Positions 27,561 through 38,020 of a DNA stretch of 64,000 nucleotides are shown piece after piece. The notes under the pieces were generated by a model. That model was not told the DNA's origin. It made no database searches and saw only the letters and a program-made list of their open reading frames with translations. Position 1 is the stretch's first letter, and every line of letters begins with the position of its first letter. Source of the DNA: Hybos culiciformis (Eukaryota > Arthropoda > Insecta > Diptera > Hybotidae). The DNA is taken from NCBI GenBank assembly GCA_964007475.1, contig OZ023274.1:94807750-94871749 (forward strand), read 5' to 3'. The position numbers were made by a program, and so were the translations under genes.

Positions 27561-27818
27561 CAGACTGCGACGCGATCATCGATTTCGAGCTAGCGCGAGC
27601 GACGCAGCGACGTTTTTTGGCCTAGCAGCAGCGACCAAATTTTTAGGTGAAAGCGATCGCTAGCAGCCATATAAATTAAAAAAAAAAAAAAAAAAAACCA
27701 AGCAGCGACGAAAATTTTTCTTTTTTTTTTTTTTTTTTTTTTTTAACGTTTTTTTTTTTGTTAGCGATTATTCGCTGCTTAGCCGCCGCGACTAAAAATA
27801 TGATCGCGTCGGCGTCTG
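27561..27818. mobile_element. hAT-like MITE, 258 bp
   Basis: The ends CAGACTGCGACGCGATCAT and, inverted, CAGACGCCGACGCGATCAT are flanked by gtctcatt (27553-27560) and gtcttatt (27819-27826), a 7/8 match of an 8-bp duplication. The interior includes A and T runs with gcagcgacg blocks. It is related by its termini to the element at 24411. Confidence 0.8.
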
Positions 27819-27844
27819 GTCTTATTGACTGTTTTGACAACCCA

Positions 27845-28405
27845 TTTATTTACATTTTTTATATCCATAAGTATGTGCATTTTTTCGCCTTTGGAGGCAC
27901 TATTTGGATATTTAACTAATACCTTGTTCGCACTTCAATATTTTTCCGGATATTTCGATTTTTCCGGAAACTTTGTGGATATTATCATACAAAAAATTTT
28001 TCCGGATATTTTAATTTCCAGTTATTTTTCCACTTAGCTAGTTCCTTTTAGCTACTTTTTGATAGATTTGGTACGGTTGGCACCGTTTATTTTGTGTCAA
28101 AATGTCAAAAAAATGAAAACCAACAAAAAAAAGTGAAATTTAATTTTAAAATTTTAAATTTTTTTTAAAGTAACAGAAAGTTGTTTGCTTTTTTTATTTG
28201 TTTTTTTCTAGAATTGTCAAATTACTTCCACTTCTCAAGTGCGAACGGTAGTTTCAGAAAGTGGAAATTTCCACTTATTTATCCGGATAAATGTTGAAGT
28301 GCGAACAAGGTATAAGTAAGACAGTTTTTATTTACATTTTTTCTATCCATAAGTATGTGCTTTTTTCGCCATAGGAGTCGCTATTTGGAGATTTAAATAA
28401 ATGAA
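27845..28405. repeat. Direct repeat of ~70 bp flanking a nested MITE
   Basis: A segment around ccataagtatgtgc and cactatttgga at 27845-27914 recurs in the same orientation at 28328-28405 (ccataagtatgtgc, cgctatttgga). A shorter inverted piece lies near 28665-28690. The simplest reading is a repeat family interrupted by the element at 27922-28310. Confidence 0.5.
27922..28310. mobile_element. TA-flanked MITE, 389 bp
   Basis: Inverted termini CCTTGTTCGCACTTCAA with an inner tccggata match are bounded by TA on both sides (27920-27921 and 28311-28312). No coding sequence is present. The TA flanks fit Tc1/mariner-type insertion. Confidence 0.7.
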
Positions 28406-28861
28406 TACGGTGAAGAATTTTGGCAAAACCTCTTTTTTACAGGCTAATATTTTGGTTTTTTTGGGCCAAATTTGAAAATATATATTTTAACAACAAAAAT
28501 GAATTATTTGTTAAAATCGGTTTATTTTTAAGGAAGGTAGGTCATTTCTACGAACAGTCTATTTCAAATTAGTGGCCACAGGTGGCCACTTAATATTAAC
28601 GGAAAAAAAATTAATTTAACAGAATTCAGACATCACTTTTCGTCCATTTATAATAATTCACTTGTTTAAATGTCCAAATAGTGCCCCTATAAACAAAAAT
28701 TTTTAATAAAAAAAGAATTTAGTATGAAATTCTGTATTTTAAAACTGTATTTTGCGCAGATGGAAGAATTTATCATCAATATTGGTGATTCTTGTAATTT
28801 TATAATTCATTCAATAATATTGGCCTGTTTGAAGGCTTATTATCTAATGTCTGAATTAAGC

Positions 28862-29090
28862 ATCCCCCAAACCAGGGCTAATTTTTAGTTGCGGATCCGT
28901 AAGGCTGCGGAAACCGAAGTTCACTACGTTATATCGGTGTGGAAAAATGTGTGAAATTCCACAACGAAAAAAACGTTGAAAATAGTGCGATTTTTACATA
29001 GGCGTAAGCACATTCTTAAGCCGCAATATTTAAATAATGCGATTTAATCGTGTGCCTGCCGCATCTAAAAATTAGCTTCGGATTGGGATG
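28862..29090. mobile_element. Decayed MITE, ~229 bp
   Basis: Imperfect inverted ends: catcccccaaacc then gctaatttttag on the left; the inverse of catcccaatccgaagcta on the right. Flanking duplications are not clear. Confidence 0.45.
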
Positions 29091-29196
29091 TTTTATAATA
29101 AAAAATGAAATGATTGTAAATAATGAATAGTTCAAATACGCTTAAATGCCTGACTTGTTTATAAATAAAGAAAAAAATTTTAAAGTAAAAGAAATA

Positions 29197-29530
29197 GAAG
29201 TTCGTTCCAAAACAGAAAATGCAGTTTAAAAAAAAATAATTTAAACTATTTGTTGAGTCTGCTAAAATGAAAAAGAAAAAATTATTTTAATTTTATTTTT
29301 TCGCTTTATTTGTCAATTTAAAATTGTAATTCTGCAAAAGAATATTGTTTTCTTATTTATTTTTCCGAATTTATTTTCTCAACACAGTTTTTTAAAACTT
29401 GAAAGTAAATTGTAATGGGAAATTTAAATTTTCTCTTTTAAAATAATATCTATCAAATAATGCTGGTCGATTTAAAAATTTTAAATGCAGTCTCAATTTT
29501 TTAAGCAGTTGCTAGTTTTGGAACGTACTC
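29197..29530. mobile_element. TA-flanked MITE, ~334 bp
   Basis: The ends are GAAGTTCGTTCCAAAAC and, inverted, GAGTACGTTCCAAAAC, with TA on each side. The terminal match then continues loosely. The interior is AT-rich and non-coding. Confidence 0.5.
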
Positions 29531-29532
29531 TA

Positions 29533-31120
29533 TTATTCAAATTTAAAATTAAGTATTTTAAGACCTAAGTTATGAAAAATATTCCGAGTTTATTAAAAAA
29601 AAAACTCGAAATTTGACAAAGGCACTAGATATAATATAAAAAGTGATTTGTAACTTAATTATAATGTACAAAATTTCACTTATTCTTTAAAATTAGTTTT
29701 CTAAACAAAAAGCTTCTGTAGGCATACTAGGCCTATTATGGAATCCGATGTGATAAGATGTTGGATACAGTTCCAACAATTTTAAAAATTTTTGTTCTAA
29801 GTCAAATGTTTTTTATTTTCATTTAGTTTTTTTTTTAATTATTTTAAATTTTTTTAATTTTGTAAACATTGGAAACAATTTTTTAAATAAAAATGTGAAT
29901 CAAAAATAATTTTTTATCAAAGAATGTTTGAGAAAGAAAGAGATAATTAGCCGGCATAGTGATACTTTTCGTTCACATCGTATTCTATATAGGCAAAGAA
30001 AATAGAAGTACTAAGAAAGGAAACGCAGAATAAAAATAATTTTAGACAAGAATAGCATACTTTTTTTTTGTTTTAACTTTATATTTAAATTGGGACGCGT
30101 CATCGAAATATATTTTGGGATTTAAATGTGTCATAAAATTTTATTTTATATTTATATAATGAATTTATTAATAAAATATGAGTGTCAAATACAAATAAAA
30201 AATTTTAGTCAAAAAAATATGTTTGATCGTTTCCCTTCTTAATCCATATACGCTTCTAAATGTTAAAATAGATAGATTTAAATTCTAATTTCGAATTGTA
30301 CATAATTAACGTAATAAGTTAAGAAAAATCAATATATAATAATATTTTTCTGGTTTCTCAAGTGTTATTACCTTTTGAAAGACATCATGTCCATTTGATT
30401 TGATAGTCCTGAAAAATTTTCGATAAATTAAGTTTGGCGGTCATATAAATAGCATCATCATTGTGTATATTTTCTTATAGTGAAACAATCCGTTCAAATT
30501 TTCATTTGTGCGGTTAGTATAAAAACACGAAGAGGAGGACGCTTTTATTCATCATCAAAACCTACGTTCATCATCTAGATTTAAAACCTTTTGCAAAATG
30601 TCAAAAAATAAGATTTTTGACCCTTTCCTTCATCGCAGCGACATAATTTAAAGTGCTTCAAAGTAATCTTAACCCAATTTTTTACCTTCAAATGCCGCCA
30701 TTGATAAGTTTTCGCGACGCGGCATTAAAAAAAGTTCAAAAATTAAATCTTTGGTAAAAAAAATTTCCCATAATTTACCTTAATTTTTTTTTATAAATGC
30801 AGGAAAGTTTCTTTAAAACAAAAAATTAAAAAAAAAAACGGAAAATTAACGAAGAAAGATTAAATTTAGGTGGGTACAAAATTTCCAATGCACGATCTTA
30901 TAACAAAAACCTGTAATGACCAATCCACATATCAAATATTTAGGCTAAAAAAGTTTCACAAAACCGTTAAAAAAAATAGTATTTTCGATTTCTACAAAAA
31001 CTCAATCCTGAATGGGAAATTTTATTTTAATTTTGAAAAAAAAAAGTTTGCTCAACTCGCTAATCCGTAAGAGATATTCAATCAATAAACTAAGGTTTAA
31101 AACTAAATTTGAAAAATTAC
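29533..31120. other. Stretch with no confident gene; possible small minus-strand exons
   Basis: Two short splice-bounded minus-strand segments are visible: 30372..30408 (37 bases) and 30205..30255 (ending in a stop). They could be later exons of the serine-rich gene at 31121, but the phases do not join smoothly. A small minus-strand start exon with a good donor (ATGGCGGCATTTGAAG then gtaaaa, about 30687-30702) is also possible. None is secure. Confidence 0.2.
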
Positions 31121-31853
31121 CTTTTTTATTTTGTTTTCTTCCTCCTATCTTCGGATAGTTATCGTCATAAATATCTTTTGAATTTTTATGTACTGTTCTT
31201 GCATTGGGTAATAAAAACATACCTAAACGATTAGAAACCGATTCACTTCTGTCAAAAGAACATTCTGAGCTTTCTGATGCACTCAATTCTGCGGAAGCAC
31301 TATAACTCGAAATACAAGAGCTTGATGATGATAACGAAGAATCCTTTGCGGTATGAAATGAATTTGATTTGCTTGAATTGCATGCAGAATCATAATTAGA
31401 GAAACCATCAACATTATTGCTACTGACAGAAGCACAAGGACCTGAAGATTCTAATTTATCTGATGCATCCTCTTCTAGTTCACTAGAATTTTCTGACGCT
31501 CCTTTTAGTTTAAAAAACTCTTCATCCAATAGAATGGTGATTCTACCATTTTTAATTTTATCCACCGTTTCGTAACATGTAGGTAATGTTTTTTTGCTAC
31601 TTAAATATTCATTTGCACTGGACGAAATATTGCTGTTGCGAAGTATCTTAATCAAATTTTGATTAGATTCTATCTCATCTTCGCTTTCACTATTTTTTGG
31701 TTTAGGTAATTTAATTTGACTACTTGTTTTATCTAAATTTAATAATCTTCCTGCTAGCTCTTTTGGTTTACTTAAAAATCTAACTTCATGATTGGGTTGC
31801 ATCGATTGCATCTCATCTTCGAAACAATTATTTGTTGACCATGAATATGCCAT
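31121..31853 (-). CDS. Unrecognised serine-rich acidic protein, first coding exon (partial model)
   Basis: A 244-codon open exon begins at ATG 31853 (MAYSWSTNNCFEDEM) and ends at the donor AAAG|gtaatt (31120-31119) in phase 1. Just upstream of the ATG, aatattttaacag followed by acaaaata looks like an acceptor, implying a 5' UTR intron. The protein is hydrophilic, with acidic and Ser-rich tracts (for example SSLSSSSSCISSYSAS) and a more ordered-looking end (NRLGMFLLPNARTVHKNSKD). I do not recognise the family. There is no signal peptide or membrane segment, so a nuclear or cytoplasmic, partly disordered protein is likely. Downstream exons are not secured. Reading on past the donor gives only AT-rich residues and a stop at 31002. 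Confidence 0.6.
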
Positions 31854-31940
31854 TATTTTGTCTGTTAAAATATTTACATAAAATAATTTCCGACAATTAA
31901 TTAAACCTTTTTCCTACCTAGTATTAATTTAAGTCACAAT

Positions 31941-32149
31941 TCCGGCTCATTCAGAGGATTGTGGACACATATTTGAAACTGATAACAACAATCTATAACT
32001 AGAAACGTGAAGCGCATTTTCGAAGTAATAACATAGATATGCAGGTACGACACATTTATAGTATTTCCTCAAAATTGCATCCCACATTTCTAGTTATACT
32101 GTTGTAATCAGTTTCAACTGTGTGTCCACAATCTTCTGAATGAGCTGGA
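31941..32149. mobile_element. Fold-back MITE with ~60-bp inverted termini
   Basis: The left end (ggctcattcagaggattgtg, ttgaaactgat, aactagaaa) is repeated in inverse at the right end (cacaatcttctgaatgagct). It lies upstream of the serine-rich gene's first coding exon, in its likely 5' UTR intron or promoter. No duplication is evident. Confidence 0.65.
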
Positions 32150-32442
32150 GAAAAATTTTTATTTTCTTCTTTTTAAGTCAATTCAAAACGTGGTTTTTAA
32201 AGCAAAAAATCAAATGAATTACTACTCATATTATGCTCATAAAAAAATGAGTTGCATTGTATTTTATTTTGTATTTACTTGTTAGATCGCAATACGTGTT
32301 CAATATAATATTGAAATTGATTTGTGCACCAAATTATGTGAATTCAGCAACTAATTTAAATAATAAAATAATGTTCTAGATAGAAAATAATTTCAATAAG
32401 AGTATAACAAAAATAACGTTTTATAAAACAGTACATTTACTT

Positions 32443-32962
32443 GGGCAAAAAATTTGGGCGTAAGTGCAGATGACGTGAACCACTCAGAATGGGCTGAAAC
32501 TTGGTGGGGGGGTAGAGGCGTTGCCCAAACCCCCAAAACTGAAATCAGTTCTTGGGGCTCGGGCTCCGTTTCGGAGGTAGGGCCCCCCAAAGTGTTCATA
32601 CATTTTTGTATAGAAAATTTTTTCTTTGTGCCCGATTTGCCCAATTTTTTGGAAAAGAATAAAGGGGGTATCCCAAAACAAGAGGGGGGAGTGGAGGCGA
32701 CCGCCCTCCGCCACCTCCCCCCCCCCCTCTTGTTTTGGGGCACCCCCTACACTCTCTACAAAAAAATGGGGCAATTCGAGCAAAAAAAAAAATTGCCCAT
32801 ACAAATGTATAAAAACTTTGGGGGGCCCTATCTCCGAAACGGGGCCCGAGCCCCAAGAACTGATTTCAGTTTTGGGGGTTTGGGCACCGCCTCTACCACC
32901 CCCACCAAGTTTCAGCCAATTCCGAGTGGTTCACGTCATCTGCACTTTAGCCAAAATTTGGC
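32443..32962. repeat. GC-rich fold-back repeat with ~250-bp arms
   Basis: Two inverted arms of about 250 bp (roughly 32443-32690 and 32710-32962) share blocks such as cagatgacgtgaaccactc, aaaactgaaatcagttctt and ccaaaacaagagggggg. A third, partial copy of the arm lies at about 32966-33020. The GC content is far above that of the surroundings. Long overlapping open frames on both strands here follow from the palindrome and do not look like proteins of a known family. Confidence 0.75.
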
Positions 32963-33547
32963 CATACAAAAATGTATGAAAACTTTGGGGGGCCATATCT
33001 CCGAAATAGGCCATTTCCGAGAAAAAGACTTGGATTTGAATTTGGGCATCCCTTCTACCCTATATCCAATTTTCAGCCACATCGACCTTGACAACGCAAA
33101 TAACAGTTTAGCCTCCCTCCCCCAACTACTTTATAATATAGTTATGTAGGACTGTAGGTGCAATTTTTATTTTGATGACATAATATCACAGTTCCTCAGT
33201 TCAGCTGTACTTACCTTAATAGTTATTTTAAAAAATAAAAATCTTATGATGAAATTTTATTGATAAAAATAATTAAAAAAAAAAAAATTTTAAAACCGCA
33301 AGCAGACCAATCAACTTTCACACTTTCACTAAAATTGTTTATTAATTTATTTATTTACCATTCACTTCACCGTATCAAAACAATTTCAATTGAATTTCAA
33401 TCCACTAATCCACACCACATGCATGTTCTCTTCTACATGTCTCTATTTTCAGTTCCATTCCCATACCCAAATTAACAAAACAAAACCTTGCCAACATCCA
33501 AAATTGTTAAAAGATAAGTTTATTATTAACGACCTTATTGTAGTAAA

Positions 33548-33792
33548 CACAATTGGGGCGAAACCATATATTTGTATGAGAATGAACACAATTGAGACGA
33601 CTGGCGACAAAAGAGACATTGTCGTCTGGCGACAAATTAGAAATGTTTCTAATTTGCAACCATATATTTTTTTTTTTTATTTTTCTATTTGTTAATTTTT
33701 TTCTGCTTATTTATTTCGTCGCCGTAATTGTGTTCACTCCAGATATCGCTGTCGCTGTCATTGTCGCCGTCGTTGTCGCCCAATTGTGTTTA
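33548..33792. repeat. Diverged copy of the gcgacgacg repeat family
   Basis: Starts with cacaattggggcga and ends with cgtcgttgtcgcccaattg, the same termini in inverted orientation as the cluster at 34009-34521, but the middle has diverged. Confidence 0.5.
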
Positions 33793-34008
33793 CTTCTTAT
33801 GTTATTTTGAAATTAGTATTAATAAATCGATCAAATAAGTTAATTGTGATAAAAATTGAGGAAATTTTATATTTTACTACCTTTTAAAGGTTCTAGACAA
33901 TATTATTATTCTATCTCTTGACTTAAGTAATGAAACTGAAAGTAGGGAAAAATTTGTTTTTTTTCAAGCAAATATATTTCGCATTTGAAGTTTGGAAGTT
34001 TCCACTAA

Positions 34009-34521
34009 GGTGAAAACACAATTGGGGCGACAACGACGGCGACAGCGATTTTTCATATAAAAAAGTCGCCTCAATTGTTTCATTCTCATACAAATATATG
34101 GTTTTTGACAGTCCTATCGCTGTCGCCGTCGTTGTCGCCCCAATTGTGTTTTCACAACTAAAGGTAAAAACACAATTGGGGCGACGACGACGGCGACAGC
34201 GATTTTTCATATAAAAAAATCGCCTCAATTGTTTCATTCTCATACAAATATATGGTTTTTGACAGTCGCTATCGCTGTCGCCGTCGTTGTCCTTCCAATT
34301 GTGTTTTCACCTTAAAAAAATCGCCTCAATTGTTTCATTCTCATACAAATATATGGTTTTTGACAGTCGCTATCGCTGTCGCCGTCGTTGTCCTTCCAAT
34401 TGTGTTTTCACCTTAAAAAAATCGCCTCAATTGTTTCATTCTCATACAAATATATGGTTTTTGACAGTCGCTATCGCTGTCGCCGTCGTTGTCGCCCCAA
34501 TTGTGTTTTCACGGTTTTCAC
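34009..34521. repeat. Cluster of palindromic MITE copies and a 101-bp tandem array
   Basis: Two complete short elements (about 34009-34155 and 34162-34310) have inverted ends built on acacaattggggcgac. Each contains tttcattctcatacaaatat and ggtttttgacagtc. The right part of the second is then tandemly repeated: units begin cttaaa at 34311 and 34412 (period 101), and the last unit ends near 34521. Open frames here are repeat artefacts. Confidence 0.75.
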
Positions 34522-35001
34522 CTTAAATAATATTTGTCGAGCATTGGGCAATGTTCACATTCATTTCAAAAATAAAAGAATTTCAATTATCATTTCGATT
34601 CCATTTCGCCTTCAAAAAGAAATAAAATAATTTGGCGGGTTATGAGGGGAATTGTATATTACTTTTGTTGATTTTGGTTACCTTTTGCTTGCAATTTTTT
34701 GCATTGCCAGCATTCTATTTTTTAATTGTAAACTGTTCCAAACAGAGCTCTGGTCAACAGTCAAAATAATAATAAAAAAAAAAAACAAAAACTGTGAAAA
34801 CAAAAATAAAAAAAAAACGAAAGCATAAAGCAATCAGAGAGAGGACAAAGTTCATTAAATTTTTTTTTATTAAAGATTCAAATTTCACTTTGCTTGACTT
34901 TGGGTTGGAATTTTAAGTTCCTGAAGATAAATAAATATTTCAAATTTTAATTAAAAAATACATAATTTTTGTTTTTAATCTTATTATTACATCACAGAGA
35001 A
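34522..35001. promoter_or_regulatory. Putative HSDL2 5' flank
   Basis: The stretch between the repeat cluster and the HSDL2 start codon holds no open frame. It presumably contains the promoter and 5' UTR. No TATA box or initiator was assigned. Confidence 0.3.
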
Positions 35002-37447
35002 ATGATTACCAACACTGGGTAATAATTTTTTGCAAAAAAATTGATGGAAATTAAAAATATAATTGAATATTTTGATTTTCTTCCAGGAAACTAGCAGGAA
35101 GAACATTGTTCATTACGGGTGCTTCGAGAGGTCTCTTGCTTTTCTATAAAAATAAATTAATCATTCACATAACTAACTAGTAAATTAAATACCAAATGAA
35201 AACGAAAATTTTTTTTTTTTTAGGAATTGGTAAAAGTATTGCCTTAAAAGCTGCCAGAGATGGGGCTAACATTGTTGTTGCAGCCAAAACAGCTGAACCA
35301 CATCCAAAATTACCAGGAACAATATATACTGCTGCAGAAGAAAGTAAGTGCTTGTACCTACCTAACAATGAATTCTCAAGGTAAACTAATTATGACGTGG
35401 ATTTTTTTGTATCTGCTACCTACTTAATGCATTTTTTTTTGTTGACAATAGTTTTCACTTTAAAAGAAATAATTATTTTGAAAATTGTGGTAAAATCAAT
35501 TTTTTTTAGTTCCCTAATCAAAGTTCAATATTATATTTTTAATTTGATTACAATAAAAATCTTAATTGGCACACAACATAACAGTGAGTTTGCAAATTTA
35601 TTAGCTTGAATTTGGAACATGTATTTTTCTTTAGATTAGATTAGGAAGATTATTTAATAGAAAAAATGAAGAACTAATAAATGAAAAAATTTGCGTTAAA
35701 CATTTTGCTAGAATTTATCGAACTTCGGTCACATTCCCTACCGTCATTTTTGATTTATAATATTCTTATTTTAAGAAAATTATTGTCGAAAGCTTAAAAC
35801 AAAATTTATTCGAATAGGTGTAGGTAGGTAGGTAAATTAAGATGCTATCGCGAAAGTGAAATTTTCGTGTGATCGGTTAGTGTTATTTGAATTTCTAAAT
35901 ATACGATACAAAAGGAAAGTTGTTTAAATTTTAATCGTTTTTAAAATTTTAGATAAATACATATAATTTTGTATTTTTTTTTTTCTAGTACAAAAAGCTG
36001 GTGGGAATGCATTACCTTGCCTTGTTGATATAAGAGATGAAAATCAAGTACGAGATGCAATCAAACAAGCTGTTGACAAAGTATAAAAGTTCATCAATAT
36101 TAGTTTTAAATTAAGAAATTAAAAATAATTTCCAAATTTTTCAGTTTGGTGGAATCGATATTCTTGTGAATAATGCAAGTGCAATTTCATTAACACCAAC
36201 CGAACAAACTGATATGAAACGTTATGATTTAATGCATAATATAAATACTCGAGGAACCTTTTTAGTGTAAGAATAAGGGAAAAAATTAAGCTAATCAGTT
36301 ATTATTGAATCATTATGTTTGCATTTTTGTATTTTTAACATTTATTTTTTTTCTAATTTTTAATTTTGTTATTTAATTTAACAATTTTAAAAAAATTCAA
36401 ATTAAATTTAAATATTAAAGTAAGGAAAGAAAAAACGATTTTATAGAAAGATAGAGCTTACATTTATTCCTAAATTTATGAAAATACGAATTTATTTTAC
36501 GTCTCAATTATTTTGTTTAATTATTCTTCAGATCCAAATTATGTATTCCTTATCTTAAAAAAAGTGACCATGCACATATTTTGAATTTGTCTCCACCATT
36601 AAATATGTCACCTCATTGGTTTTCAAATCATGTCGCTTACACAATGGCCAAATACGGAATGTCAATGTGTGTCTTAGGAATGGCAAAAGAATTTCAAAAT
36701 GACAATATCGCTGTGAATGCATTATGGCCACGCACAGTCATTCACACAGCTGCTGTTGAAATGTTGTTAGGTTCTGAAAGTGATAAATTTGCTCGAAAGC
36801 CAGACATAGTTGCAGATGCAGCCTATACAATTTTATGTCGAAAACCTTCCGAAGCAACTGGTAATTTCTTCGTCGATGAAGATGTATTAACCAAAGCTGG
36901 CCTGACTGATCTGAAACAATATGCTTGTCATCCAGCGAATGCAGATAAATTAATGCTCGATGGGTTCTTGGAAGATACCGCAAATGATATTTTAGAAAAC
37001 CATTCCTCTAAGCCAATTGATAAAAAGCAAAGCAACATTGCTCAGATTCCGCAATTATTCGATAGCATTGAAAAAAGTTTAAATGAGGAAATTGTTTCTA
37101 AGACTAACGCTATTTTTCAGTTTAATGTCCTTGGTGCTGAGAAAGGTGTATGGTTTGTGGACTTGAAAAATGGAGCAGGTAAATGCGGTCAAGGTGAACC
37201 AACAGATAAAGCTGATGCTACACTAACCATGGATTCAGTTAAATTTGTTGACATGTTTTCAGGTAGTCAATAATAAGGTTATTTTCACATTATACATTAT
37301 AAAATTTTTTTATTGGATTTTTTTTTAGGAAAACTGAAGCCAGCTGCTGCATTTATGTCTGGAAAATTAAAGATTAGTGGAGATCTACAAAAGGCTATGA
37401 AATTAGAAAAATTACTGAAATCTTTAAATTTAACTCATAAACTTTAA
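35002..37447 (+). CDS. HSDL2: Hydroxysteroid dehydrogenase-like protein 2, form with proximal terminal exons
   Basis: Exons: 35002..35018, 35087..35130, 35224..35343, 35989..36080, 36145..36266, 36532..37262, 37329..37447. They sum to 1245 bases, 414 residues, like vertebrate HSDL2. The short first exon gives MITNTG. Next come the Rossmann nucleotide-binding motif TGASRGIG, NNAS (the SDR NNAG position), and the catalytic Tyr-Lys in YTMAK with the Ser in LSPP. The SDR part ends near residue 290. The C-terminal third is an SCP2 sterol-carrier-like domain (FQFNVLGAEKGVWFVDL, AFMSGKLKISGD). The protein ends in HKL, a non-canonical peroxisomal PTS1. The family is linked to lipid metabolism in peroxisomes and mitochondria; the substrate is unknown. 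Exon 2 has a weak donor (gtctct). Exons 4-7 have a second copy at 38021-39453, which exon 3 could join in the same phase. Confidence 0.92.
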
Positions 37448-38020
37448 AAAATGTTCTTGATAAATTTTTATAATTATCTATTGCATTAGAAATAACTTTT
37501 TTGATTTGTAAATTTGAATATTAGTAACTAAGATGACGCGACATTATTACGAATTATTTTGTGAAACCATATCAAATCCAACATTTACGAAAAACCTTTT
37601 TATTGTATTCTTCTTTCAATCCGCATTTAATACTCAACATTGAAATGAAATACAGAAGCAGATTTTTTTTTTATTTTTTTTTTATAAATTTAAAAAGCAA
37701 AAAAAAAAAAGATTAAATTTTATATAACTTTTATAACAATAACAAATCAATAATAATGTATCATACATACTAAATAAAATTATTTTTTTAAAAAAATATA
37801 AACCTAACTTTTTGTTTCTATAAAATTTTTTGGTCATTTGATTGATAAATCCATAATTTTTGCCCACTAAACAAATAATTTTATAAAGGAAGAATTTGAA
37901 AATCTTAAATAATTTGAGCTAAATAGTTTCTGATTGATATAAGAAAAATTGCACACAAATGCGTAAAAATATATTTATATTTATTTTTAATAAAAAAAAA
38001 ATTCAACTAATCTTTTTTAG

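Noticed and set aside
32393..33149. Several open frames of 86-231 codons on both strands
   Set aside because: They are by-products of the GC-rich inverted repeat; translations of the arms mirror each other and match no family I know.
33548..34521. CRISPR-like array
   Set aside because: The repeats are contiguous or palindromic with no unique regular spacers, and the DNA is from an animal nucleus.
33923..34630. Open frames repeating the same SFQLCFHL and YMVFDSRYRC-type strings
   Set aside because: Direct translation of the 101-bp tandem and palindromic repeats.
36738..36983. 81-codon minus-strand frame over HSDL2
   Set aside because: Lies antisense within a clear HSDL2 exon.
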